DNA from: Albidovulum sp. | GTDB taxonomy: Bacteria > Pseudomonadota > Alphaproteobacteria > Rhodobacterales > Rhodobacteraceae | NCBI GenBank assembly: GCA_020637635.1 | Contig: JACKKB010000007.1 | Coordinates: forward strand, 62,001 to 126,000 | Reading direction: 5' to 3' | DNA: 64,000 nt | Shown: in pieces, positions 6,791-14,609 of the stretch | Layout: each line of letters starts with the position of its first letter | How positions within the stretch are numbered: position 1 is the first letter of the stretch | Notes under the pieces: model-generated | Databases searched by the model: none | The model's input: the letters and a program-made list of their open reading frames with translations, nothing else | Told to the model about the DNA's origin: nothing | Made by a program: the position numbers and the translations under genes

Positions 6791-9740
6791 GGAGACGGTC
6801 CCCCTCAGGGTCGATGAAATGGGCGCTGACGACTTCGACCAGCGTTTCGACGTTCTGCACCGGGTTGACGGCGCGCAGCACCTCGCCCTTCCGCGCCGCG
6901 CCGTTCTTCAGGAAGCCGAGCCCGATGGTGTGGCCGAGGTTCGGCGAGAAGCAGACCGAGGTCATGTAACCCTGGTCGTTCTTCGCATTCGCCTCGGGCC
7001 CCATGGCGATGAAGTGGGACCCGGCGGCGAAGGTTTCGGCCGGGTTGACCGGCCGGAAGCCGACGAGGGTCAGCGCGTCGTCGCGGTTCATCCCCTCGCG
7101 TTCTGACAGCGTAGACCCGATGGCATCCTTCTTCTTCGACACCATGCCGCCCATGCCAAGGTTCAGGGCGCTGGTCGTGCCGTTCAGCTCGTTCCCCGCC
7201 GCGTGGCCCTTTTCGATCCGCATGACGCCAAGCGCCTCGGTGCCGTAGACGATGGCATCGAATTCGCGTCCCACCTCGACCATGCGGCGGACCAGCGCGT
7301 CGCCGTAGCGGGTCGGCACCGCGATCTCATAGGCCAGTTCGCCCGAGAAGGAGATGCGGAAAAGCCGCGCACGCAGGCCGCCGCAAACGGTGATCTCGCC
7401 GCAGCCCATATAGGGGAAGGCTTCGTTCGAGATGTCGAAGGCCGGATCGACGATCTTTTGCAGAAGCCTCCGGGCATTCGGCCCCGCGACGGAGAACTGC
7501 GCCCAGGCTTCGGTCGTGGAGATGACCTGCACGTCCATCTCGGGCCAGAGACACTGGCGGCAGAATTCCATGTGGCGATAGACGCCGACCGCGTTGGCCG
7601 TGGTGGTGGTCAGCACGAAGTGATCCTCGGCCAGGCGCGCGGTGGTGCCGTCGTCCATCGCCATCCCGTCCTCGCGCAGCATCAGGCCGTAGCGGACCTT
7701 GCCGACGGCGAGCTTGGCGAAGGGGTTGGCGTAGATGCGGTTCAGGAACTCCGCCGCATCGGTGCCCTGCACGTCGACCTTGCCGAGCGTGGTGACGTCG
7801 CAGATGCCGACCGACTTGCGCGTTGCCAGAACCTCGCGGTCCACCGATTGCCGCCAGTGGGTCTCGCCTGGGCGCGGGAACCATTGCGCCCTGAGCCACA
7901 TGCCGACCTCGACGAAGACGGCGCCCTGTTCGGCTGCCCATTTGTGGCTGGGCGTCTGACGGACGGGGCGGAAATCCTTGCCCGCGGAGCGGCCGGCAAA
8001 GGCGCCGATGGCAACCGGCGTGTAAGGCGGACGGAAGATCGTCGTGCCGGTTTCCGGGATCGACTTGCCCGTCATCTCGGCCATCACCGCCAGTCCGCCG
8101 ATATTCGCGGTCTTGCCCTGATCGGTCGCCATGCCGAGTGTCGTATAGCGCTTCAGGTGCTCGACCGAGCGGTAGCCTTCCTGATGGGCGAGCTTCACGT
8201 CCTTCACGGTCACGTCGTTCTGCTGGTCAAGCCAGGCGCGGCCCTTGCCCGCCACGTGGAACAGCGGCGAAATCCGCACCGGCGCATCCTCGGCCTCGGG
8301 CAGATCGGCGGGCCTGGCCTTGAAGCCAAGATCGGCAAGGGCGGCGACCGCCTCGGCGGCACCCGAGGCGAGTGCCCCTGCGGTGGACATCGCCCCGTTC
8401 GCGGCACCCGCGACGGTCATGCCGGGGGGCAGCGCGCCGCCCGGAAGGAAGGCCGCAAGCGCCTCGTTCCACACCGGCCGCCCGCGCTGGTGGCAGGTCA
8501 GGTGGACATTGGGGTTCCAGCCGCCCGACACACCCAGCGCCTGACAGGCGATGGTTCGCGTCTCGCCGCCCTGAAGGCGCACGGAGATCGAGCTAAGCCC
8601 GAGGCGTCCCGAGGACCCGATCACCTGCGCCCCCGCCAGAACCTCGTATCGATTGGTCCCTGGAGCGTCCGATTTGCGGTTGTCGATGACCGCCGCGACC
8701 TTGATGCCCTTGGCCAGCAGATCTGCGGCGGTGCGATGGCCGTCGTCGTTGTTGGTGAAGATCGCCACCTCCCTGCCGGGCACCGCCGCCCAGCGGTTGG
8801 CATAGGACCGCAGTGCCGAGGCGAGCATGATGCCGGGGCGATCGTTGTTCTCGAATGCGATGGGGCGTTCGGTGGCGCCTGCGCAAAGCAGGCTGCGCTT
8901 GGCATAGATGCGCCAAAGGGTCTGGCGCGGTTTGCCCTGTGCAGGTTGGGGCAGGTGGTCGGACACCCTCTCCAACGCGCCGTATATGCCGTGGTCGAAG
9001 GCACCGATCACGGTGGTGCGCGGCATCAGCCGGACAGTCGGCATGGCGGCTAGTTCCGCCACCGCTGCCCGCGCCCAGTCGGCGCCCGCGTCATCGCCAA
9101 GCGCGAAGGTCTCGGCATTCAGTCGCCCGCCGAGGACGAAATCCTCATCCGCCAGAATGACATCCGCGCCCGCGCGCCCAGCCGTGAGGGCTGCCGCGAG
9201 ACCGGCCGGGCCGGCCCCGATGATAAGGAGATCGCAGTGCACGAAGCCCTTGTCGTAAACGTCCGGGTCAGGCTCGCCCGTCAGGCTGCCGAGGCCGGCC
9301 GCGCGGCGGATCATGGGCTCGTAGAGCTTTTCCCAGAACGCCTTCGGCCACATGAAGGTCTTGTAGTAGAACCCCGCCGCGAAGAACGGTGAGAGAAGGT
9401 CGTTCACCGCCAGAAGATCGAACGAGAGCGATCCGACGCGGTTCTGGCTGCGCGCGTCCAGTCCTTCGAAAAGCTCGGCGGTCGTCGCGCGGGTATTCGG
9501 CTCCTGCCGCGCACCGCTGCGCAGCTCGACGATGGCATTCGGTTCCTCCGACCCTGCGGAGATCGGCCCGCGCGGCCTGTGATACTTGAACGAGCGCCCC
9601 ATCAGCCGGACGCCATTGGCCAGAAGCGCCGAGGCGAGCGTATCGCCGGGATGGCCCTGGAAGGTCTTGCCGTCGAAGCGGAAGCTCAGGGTGCGCGCGC
9701 GGTCGATCAGGCCGCCGTCGATCCGGTTCGTCTGGCTCAT
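6783..9740 (-). CDS. mgdC: N-methylglutamate dehydrogenase large subunit (sarcosine oxidase alpha-like)
   Basis: The 985-residue product has the full sarcosine oxidase alpha layout. An N-terminal ferredoxin-like domain (about 15-100) lacks cluster cysteines. A FAD/NAD domain carries LLIIGAGPAGLAAA (171-184), and a C-terminal GcvT domain from about residue 600 binds tetrahydrofolate. The enzyme class oxidises an N-methyl group and transfers it to folate as methylene-THF. The length is standard for the family. The start overlaps the delta-like gene by 4 bases, and the end overlaps the gamma-like gene. Context (mgsA, dmm, tdm) favours N-methylglutamate as the substrate over sarcosine. Confidence 0.75.
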   Translation of the reverse strand: MSQTNRIDGGLIDRARTLSFRFDGKTFQGHPGDTLASALLANGVRLMGRSFKYHRPRGPISAGSEEPNAIVELRSGARQEPNTRATTAELFEGLDARSQNRVGSLSFDLLAVNDLLSPFFAAGFYYKTFMWPKAFWEKLYEPMIRRAAGLGSLTGEPDPDVYDKGFVHCDLLIIGAGPAGLAAALTAGRAGADVILADEDFVLGGRLNAETFALGDDAGADWARAAVAELAAMPTVRLMPRTTVIGAFDHGIYGALERVSDHLPQPAQGKPRQTLWRIYAKRSLLCAGATERPIAFENNDRPGIMLASALRSYANRWAAVPGREVAIFTNNDDGHRTAADLLAKGIKVAAVIDNRKSDAPGTNRYEVLAGAQVIGSSGRLGLSSISVRLQGGETRTIACQALGVSGGWNPNVHLTCHQRGRPVWNEALAAFLPGGALPPGMTVAGAANGAMSTAGALASGAAEAVAALADLGFKARPADLPEAEDAPVRISPLFHVAGKGRAWLDQQNDVTVKDVKLAHQEGYRSVEHLKRYTTLGMATDQGKTANIGGLAVMAEMTGKSIPETGTTIFRPPYTPVAIGAFAGRSAGKDFRPVRQTPSHKWAAEQGAVFVEVGMWLRAQWFPRPGETHWRQSVDREVLATRKSVGICDVTTLGKVDVQGTDAAEFLNRIYANPFAKLAVGKVRYGLMLREDGMAMDDGTTARLAEDHFVLTTTTANAVGVYRHMEFCRQCLWPEMDVQVISTTEAWAQFSVAGPNARRLLQKIVDPAFDISNEAFPYMGCGEITVCGGLRARLFRISFSGELAYEIAVPTRYGDALVRRMVEVGREFDAIVYGTEALGVMRIEKGHAAGNELNGTTSALNLGMGGMVSKKKDAIGSTLSEREGMNRDDALTLVGFRPVNPAETFAAGSHFIAMGPEANAKNDQGYMTSVCFSPNLGHTIGLGFLKNGAARKGEVLRAVNPVQNVETLVEVVSAHFIDPEGDRLRA

Positions 9741-10024
9741 TTGCTGCGCCCCCTCGTCCGCGCCACGTCGCGGGCAAGCTCTGCGGAGATGATTTCATGG
9801 GTGAGTGTGTTGCGGGTCACGACAAGCCAGCTGCGGTCGCCCTGTTCGTGGAACCAGAGTTCCTTGTGCTCGCCCGCCGGGTTGTCGCGCAGGTAGAGGT
9901 AATCGTGGAAGCGATCGACCGCATCCTCGGCTTGCCAATCCGGGCGGTCGATGAGGTTCGCGTCGCCGAGATAGGTGAATTCCTGGCTGTCGCGCGGACC
10001 AAGCAGCGGGTGGGGGATGATCAT
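9737..10024 (-). CDS. mgdB: N-methylglutamate dehydrogenase small subunit (sarcosine oxidase delta-like, zinc site altered)
   Basis: This 95-residue protein is a sarcosine oxidase delta-family subunit by size, position and the GPRD...EF and WFH...VTRNT blocks. In classical delta subunits a structural zinc is held by Cys6, Cys9, His59 and Cys63. Here the first pair is replaced (IPHPLLGPRD: His5 and Leu8 stand where the cysteines should be), His59 is kept, and position 63 is Asp. The zinc site is therefore probably absent or changed, which sets this operon apart from true sarcosine oxidases. It overlaps the alpha-like gene by 4 bases. Confidence 0.72.
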   Translation of the reverse strand: MIIPHPLLGPRDSQEFTYLGDANLIDRPDWQAEDAVDRFHDYLYLRDNPAGEHKELWFHEQGDRSWLVVTRNTLTHEIISAELARDVARTRGRSK

Positions 10025-10034
10025 CGTGTCTTCC

Positions 10035-11288
10035 TCAATGCAGGTTGGGCTGCGCGCCCATGCCCTTTTCGTCGATCATCAGCCCCTTGCGGAACCGGTC
10101 GAAACGATAGGCCGTCGCGGTTTCATGCGGGCGGTCGGTGGCAAGCAGGTGGGCGAAGCACCAGCCGCTTGCCGGCGTTGCCTTGAAGCCGCCATAGCAC
10201 CAGCCACCATTGAAATAGAGCCCGTCAACGTCGGTGCTGTCGATGATCGGCGAGCCGTCCATCGACATGTCCATGATCCCGCCCCACATGCGCAGAAGGC
10301 GCGCGCGCCCGATCATCGGCATCAGGCTCATCCCGCCTTCGCAGACATCCTCGACCACGGGCAGGTTGCCGCGCTGCGCGTAGGAGTTGTAGCCGTCGAT
10401 ATCGCCGCCGAAGACGAGCCCGCCCTTGTCGGACTGGCTGACGTAGAAGTGCCCCGCACCGTAGGTGATGACGCCCGGAATGATCGGCTTCAGCCCTTCG
10501 GAGACGAAGGCCTGAAGGACATGGCTTTCGATCGGCAGGCGGTTGATCCCGGCCATTGCCATGACGCGGCCCGACGATCCGGCCACCGCGACGCCCACCT
10601 TTCCGGCGCCGACAAAGCCGCGCGTGGTCTCGACCCCGAGGCATTTGCCATTTTCGATGCGGAATCCCGTCACTTCGCAGTTCTGGATGATGTCCACGCC
10701 CCGGCTGTCGGCGCCGCGGGCATAGCCCCACGCCACAGCGTCATGGCGAACCGTGCCCCCGCGCGGCTGCAACAGGCCGCCCTTGATCGGAAAGCGGGCG
10801 CTGTCGAAGTTCAGGAAGGGTGCCATCTTGCGAACGCCCTCGGTATCCAGAAGCTCCGCATCGACACCGTTCAGACGCATCGCGTTGCCGCGGCGGCGGA
10901 AGGCATCGCGCTGTGCATCGGTGTGGCACAGGTTCAGAACGCCGCGCTGGCTGATCATCGCGTTGAAGTTGAAGTCCTGCTCAAGGCCTTCCCAGAGCTT
11001 CATCGAAAATTCGTAGAAGGGTTCGTTCCCGTCCAGCAGATAGTTCGAGCGGATGATCGTGGTGTTGCGCCCGACATTGCCGCCGCCGATCCAGCCTTTT
11101 TCAAGCACCGCCACGCTGGATTTCGAAAACACCTTGGCAAGATAGTAGGCCGTCGCCAGCCCATGCCCGCCACCTCCGACCACGATGATGTCATAGTGGG
11201 ACTTGGGCGCGGGATCGCGCCACGCAGGTTGCCAGCCCCTGTGACCCGTCAGTGCTTCCTTGAGGACCTTGAAGCCCGAATAGCGCAT
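10035..11288 (-). CDS. mgdA: N-methylglutamate dehydrogenase subunit A (sarcosine oxidase beta-like, FAD-dependent)
   Basis: The 417-residue product is a D-amino-acid-oxidase-fold flavoprotein of the sarcosine oxidase beta family. The FAD-binding Rossmann motif IIVVGGGGHGLATAYY lies at residues 34-49, and the family C-terminal LYFNGGWCYGGFKATPASG block is present. In this enzyme class the beta subunit performs the amine oxidation and passes the methylene group to the folate domain of the large subunit. It is the first gene of a four-gene minus-strand operon in the order beta-delta-alpha-gamma. The start is supported by family length. Confidence 0.75.
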   Translation of the reverse strand: MRYSGFKVLKEALTGHRGWQPAWRDPAPKSHYDIIVVGGGGHGLATAYYLAKVFSKSSVAVLEKGWIGGGNVGRNTTIIRSNYLLDGNEPFYEFSMKLWEGLEQDFNFNAMISQRGVLNLCHTDAQRDAFRRRGNAMRLNGVDAELLDTEGVRKMAPFLNFDSARFPIKGGLLQPRGGTVRHDAVAWGYARGADSRGVDIIQNCEVTGFRIENGKCLGVETTRGFVGAGKVGVAVAGSSGRVMAMAGINRLPIESHVLQAFVSEGLKPIIPGVITYGAGHFYVSQSDKGGLVFGGDIDGYNSYAQRGNLPVVEDVCEGGMSLMPMIGRARLLRMWGGIMDMSMDGSPIIDSTDVDGLYFNGGWCYGGFKATPASGWCFAHLLATDRPHETATAYRFDRFRKGLMIDEKGMGAQPNLH

Positions 11289-11401
11289 GTCAACCTCGGA
11301 ACAGTTCGTATCCAGGGTGCATCAGATACGGCCTGCGCAATAGTGCCGGTTCGGACATCGTTGTGGCGACTTCCGACACGGCGCGGCTTCAGCCTGGCCT
11401 T

Positions 11402-12364
11402 TCACTCGCCATAGCGGGTGCGGGCGGCGCTGACGCTCATCAGCCAATCCGAAACCTCGGTACGGCTTGGAAAGGCAGGGTGGTTCTGCGGCGTCAGCAA
11501 GTAGTACCCGAAGGTCGTGCGCACATGGGTTCCGCCGAGCGGCCGAACCAGCTTGCCGCTGTTCAGGAACTGATCGACCAGATGCCGCCATCCGAGCGCG
11601 ACGCCGACACCGTCTACGGCCGCGTAAATGGATAGCGGATAGGAGTTGAACAGGTTCGTCCGTTCCAGGCGGCGCGGCTTCGCGCCCACCCGCTCGAGCC
11701 AGCTCTGCCAGTTCATCCACTCCGTATGGCTGCTTGAAACCTCGATGAGCGGCGCCGAGGCAAGGTTGCCGATGTCGGCAATCTCGGGATTTCGCTTCAG
11801 GAAATCGGGTGAGCAGACCGGAAAGATCGTCTCGCCGAAGACGAGCCGGGATTCGAAGCCCTTCCAGTTTCCATCGCCTCGCAGGATCGCCAGATCGACG
11901 GTCTCGGCCATGCATTCCTCGTCAATATCCGAGGCGACGAGCATGATGCTGAGATGCTGGTTGGCCTGACGGAACTCGTGCAGGCGGGGCGTCAACCAGA
12001 GCGACGCGACGGAATTCGTCGCCGCGAGGATCACCGGTCGCTTCTTGCTGGTCTTGAGCGCACTGTCCGCGGCCTCGCGCAGCGATTCAATAGCTGGAGC
12101 GATGCGCGCAAGGAACTCCCTGCCATAGGGCGTCAGCTCGATTGACCGGTGCCCCCGCGCGAAGAACGGCAGACCAAAATGTTGCTCGAGCAGGCGAACC
12201 TTGCGGCTGATCGCGGATTCACTGATGTTGATCTGCCGAGCCGCCCCGACGAAGCTCCCGGTCTCGGCGGCGGCTTCGAAGGCGAGAAGATAGTCAAGCG
12301 GAGGCAAGGGTCTGCGACGTTCCGCGTTCGCCCTTGAATGCGAGTTCTTTCGGTTCATCGACAT
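11402..12364 (-). CDS. LysR-family transcriptional regulator (GcvA-like)
   Basis: The 320-residue protein has an N-terminal LysR HTH at about residues 20-80 (LDYLLAFEAAAETGSFVGAA then ISESAISRKVRLLEQ) and a C-terminal type 2 periplasmic-binding fold. The PPLDYLLAFEAAAETGSF opening is typical of the GcvA subgroup. It lies 113 bases upstream of mgdA on the same strand and divergent from tmoX, so it could control either the mgd operon or the TMAO transporter. Two neighbouring palindromes lie in the divergent region. Confidence 0.8.
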   Translation of the reverse strand: MSMNRKNSHSRANAERRRPLPPLDYLLAFEAAAETGSFVGAARQINISESAISRKVRLLEQHFGLPFFARGHRSIELTPYGREFLARIAPAIESLREAADSALKTSKKRPVILAATNSVASLWLTPRLHEFRQANQHLSIMLVASDIDEECMAETVDLAILRGDGNWKGFESRLVFGETIFPVCSPDFLKRNPEIADIGNLASAPLIEVSSSHTEWMNWQSWLERVGAKPRRLERTNLFNSYPLSIYAAVDGVGVALGWRHLVDQFLNSGKLVRPLGGTHVRTTFGYYLLTPQNHPAFPSRTEVSDWLMSVSAARTRYGE

Positions 12365-12452
12365 CGCCGGTTCGCTTCTCTTGCCGCAGTCGCTCTAGTG
12401 TCGGAAGCCGCGATATCCTAGCGCTTTCACTCCGGGTAGCCATCACAAATTA

Positions 12453-12485
12453 GTGGCAACGGCCACAAAGATTCTACGCAGAATC
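12453..12485. promoter_or_regulatory. Two adjacent palindromes in the lysR-tmoX divergent region
   Basis: GTGGC-AACG-GCCAC (12453-12466) and GATTCT-ACGC-AGAATC (12470-12485) are both perfect inverted repeats with 4-base spacers, separated by 3 bases. They lie 80-115 bases upstream of the tmoX start and about 90-120 bases upstream of the lysR start. They are good candidates for operator half-sites of the LysR protein or another regulator of TMAO uptake. No clear -35/-10 pair was identified beside them. Confidence 0.45.
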
Positions 12486-12566
12486 CCGGCCGACAATTGG
12501 CATGATCCGGGCGGAAACCTGACGCAAGAGCAGGGCCGCCAATCAACGTTGTTTCAGGGAGACAAG

Positions 12567-13508
12567 ATGAAAGCCATCAAACTCGTTTCGATAGCGGCGC
12601 TCTTCGCTGCGTCGGTATCCTCGGCCCAGGCCCAGGACAGCTCGGATCCGATCATTATCCCGATCCACAACTGGTCCAGCCAGATCGTCATGAGCCATGT
12701 CATCGGCGACATACTTCAATCTCTGGGCGATCACGTCGAATACGTGACCACCGACAGTCAGGCGGTCTACGAATCCATCCGTCTCGGCGACGTGACCTTC
12801 GAACCGGAAGTCTGGGAAGGCGCGTTCGGCGCTTCGTTCCGCGCCGCGATGGAAAAGGGCGGGATCGAGGACGTCGCAACGCACGCGGCGATCACCCGCG
12901 AAGACTGGTGGTATCCGATGTGGACCAAGGATGCCTGCCCCGGCCTGCCGGACTGGAAGGCCCTGAACGACTGTGCCGCCCTGTTCGCCACCCCGGAAAC
13001 CGGGACCAAGGGCCGTTTCCTCGGCGGTCCGGTCGACTGGCTCAAGCATGATGCGGAAAAGGTCGATGCGCTCGGTTTGAACTTCCAGGTTGTCAACGCG
13101 GGTTCCGCCGCCGCGATCTGGGCCGAACTCGCGGCGGCCGAGAAGGACAAGAAGCCGATCGTGGTCTTCAACTGGACCCCGAACTTCGCCGAAGCCGTCT
13201 GGCCGGGTGAATTCGTGAACTTCCCCGAATGGGTGGATGGCTGCGACACCGATCCGGCGGTCGGACCCGTTCCCGACAAGACCTACGACTGCGGCAATCC
13301 CGCCAACGGCTATCTGAAGATCGCCGCCTGGGACGGCATGAAGGACAAGTGGCCTGCCGCCTACGCGACGCTCAAGAAGGTCAGCTTCACGAACCACCAG
13401 ATCGCGGAGATGGCCAAGCTGGTCGATATCGACGAGATGGAGCCGGAGGACGCCGCGCAGGCATGGCTCGATGCCAACGAGTCGGTTTGGCAGCCCTGGA
13501 CGAAGTGA
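12567..13508 (+). CDS. tmoX: TMAO ABC transporter substrate-binding protein
   Basis: The 313-residue product starts with a Sec signal peptide (MKAIKLVSIAALFAASVSSA; cleavage expected after AQA near residue 22) and continues as an OpuAC-type binding protein for quaternary or N-oxide amines. Many tryptophans (for example EDWWYPMW) could form the aromatic cage typical of these proteins. The gene leads an operon with an ATPase, a double permease and tdm, so TMAO is the likely ligand, as for TmoX of Ruegeria pomeroyi. The ATG at 12567, with a CAGGGA ribosome site, gives a proper signal peptide; the upstream in-frame extension does not. Glycine betaine or choline binding is the alternative. Confidence 0.78.
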   Translation: MKAIKLVSIAALFAASVSSAQAQDSSDPIIIPIHNWSSQIVMSHVIGDILQSLGDHVEYVTTDSQAVYESIRLGDVTFEPEVWEGAFGASFRAAMEKGGIEDVATHAAITREDWWYPMWTKDACPGLPDWKALNDCAALFATPETGTKGRFLGGPVDWLKHDAEKVDALGLNFQVVNAGSAAAIWAELAAAEKDKKPIVVFNWTPNFAEAVWPGEFVNFPEWVDGCDTDPAVGPVPDKTYDCGNPANGYLKIAAWDGMKDKWPAAYATLKKVSFTNHQIAEMAKLVDIDEMEPEDAAQAWLDANESVWQPWTK

Positions 13509-13528
13509 GTCCGATCTGACGACGCCGT

Positions 13529-13558
13529 TTCGGGGGGGGGCGCTTTCCCCCCCCCGAA
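13529..13558 (+). terminator. Strong G9/C9 hairpin between tmoX and tmoW
   Basis: A 12-base perfect stem (TTC plus nine G, loop CGCTTT, nine C plus GAA) lies 20 bases after the tmoX stop. No T-run follows, so it is more likely a partial terminator or mRNA-stabilising hairpin that keeps the binding-protein transcript in excess over the ATPase and permease. The exact G/C count should be treated with care because homopolymers are error-prone in this sequence. Confidence 0.6.
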
Positions 13559-13583
13559 GCCACGAAACAGGAAACATCGCCAC

Positions 13584-14609
13584 ATGTCCGCTGCCGAACC
13601 CATCATTTCTTGCCGCAATGTCTGGAAGCTCTTTGGCCAGAAACCCGAATCCTTCGTCGCCTCGGCAAAGGGCAAGAGTTTCGAGGAAATTCGACGGGCG
13701 GGTTACATCGCCGCCGTCCGCGATGTGTCGATCGAGGTTGGCCGCGGCGAGCTTCTGGTCGTCATGGGCCTCTCCGGCTCGGGCAAATCGACGCTCGTTC
13801 GCTGCATGTCGCGCTTGATCGACATTACGGACGGCGAGATCATCGTCGATGGCCAGAACCTCATGTCGCTGAGCGAGAAGGAGCTTATCGGGCTGCGGCG
13901 CCGCAAGATGGGCATGGTGTTCCAGAGCTTCGGCCTGCTGCCCAATCGGAACGTCCTCGACAATGTCGCCTTCCCGCTGGAGATGCGCGGACAGGATCGC
14001 CACGACCGGCGCGAACGCGCCCTGGAAGTGATCAAGCTTGTCGGGCTTGAGGGGCGTGAGGAATACTTTCCTCGTGAGTTGTCCGGCGGACAGCAGCAGC
14101 GTGTCGGGATCGCCCGCAGCCTTGCCATCGAACCCGACATCTGGTTCCTGGACGAACCGTTCTCGGCGCTTGACCCGCTCATCCGTCGGGAGATGCAGGA
14201 CGAGTTCCTGCGCCTGCGGGGAATGCTCGGCAAGACGATCGTCTTCATCACCCACGATTTCGACGAGGCGCTGCGCCTCGCCGACCGCATCGCGATCATG
14301 AAGGATGGTGCGGTCGAACAGTGCGACACGCCCGACAAGATCGTCCTGAAGCCGGCGACCGAATACGTCCGGAAGTTCACCGAGGATGTGGAGAAGTCGC
14401 GCGTGGTTCATGCGCGCGGGCTGGCGCAGCCGATCAACGGCCACGCCGTCGAAGGCCCGGCGGTTCCGGCAAATGCGACCGTGCTGCAACTCGCCAGGCA
14501 ACTGGTCAACGAGCGCAGGGAGTATCTCCCCGTCGCAGACGCCGGCGGCAAGCTTGTCGGTGCGATGAATCGCCAGGAAGCGCTCGACATCCTCCTGGGA
14601 TCGGCGTGA
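13584..14609 (+). CDS. tmoW: TMAO ABC transporter ATP-binding protein
   Basis: The 341-residue product is a glycine betaine/proline-type ABC ATPase. Walker A is GLSGSGKST (62-70), the signature LSGGQQQR starts at about 166, Walker B is IWFLDEPFSALDP (186-198) and the switch is FITHDF. A C-terminal tail of about 70 residues resembles a partial CBS module, as in OpuA/ProV ATPases. It energises TMAO import with TmoX and TmoV. Its stop codon overlaps the permease start (TGATG). Confidence 0.8.
   Translation: MSAAEPIISCRNVWKLFGQKPESFVASAKGKSFEEIRRAGYIAAVRDVSIEVGRGELLVVMGLSGSGKSTLVRCMSRLIDITDGEIIVDGQNLMSLSEKELIGLRRRKMGMVFQSFGLLPNRNVLDNVAFPLEMRGQDRHDRRERALEVIKLVGLEGREEYFPRELSGGQQQRVGIARSLAIEPDIWFLDEPFSALDPLIRREMQDEFLRLRGMLGKTIVFITHDFDEALRLADRIAIMKDGAVEQCDTPDKIVLKPATEYVRKFTEDVEKSRVVHARGLAQPINGHAVEGPAVPANATVLQLARQLVNERREYLPVADAGGKLVGAMNRQEALDILLGSA

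Noticed and set aside
6227..11288. Reading the four-gene operon as sarcosine oxidase soxBDAG
   Set aside because: Not excluded, but placed second because the neighbours produce methylamine and N-methylglutamate and the delta subunit lacks the usual zinc ligands.
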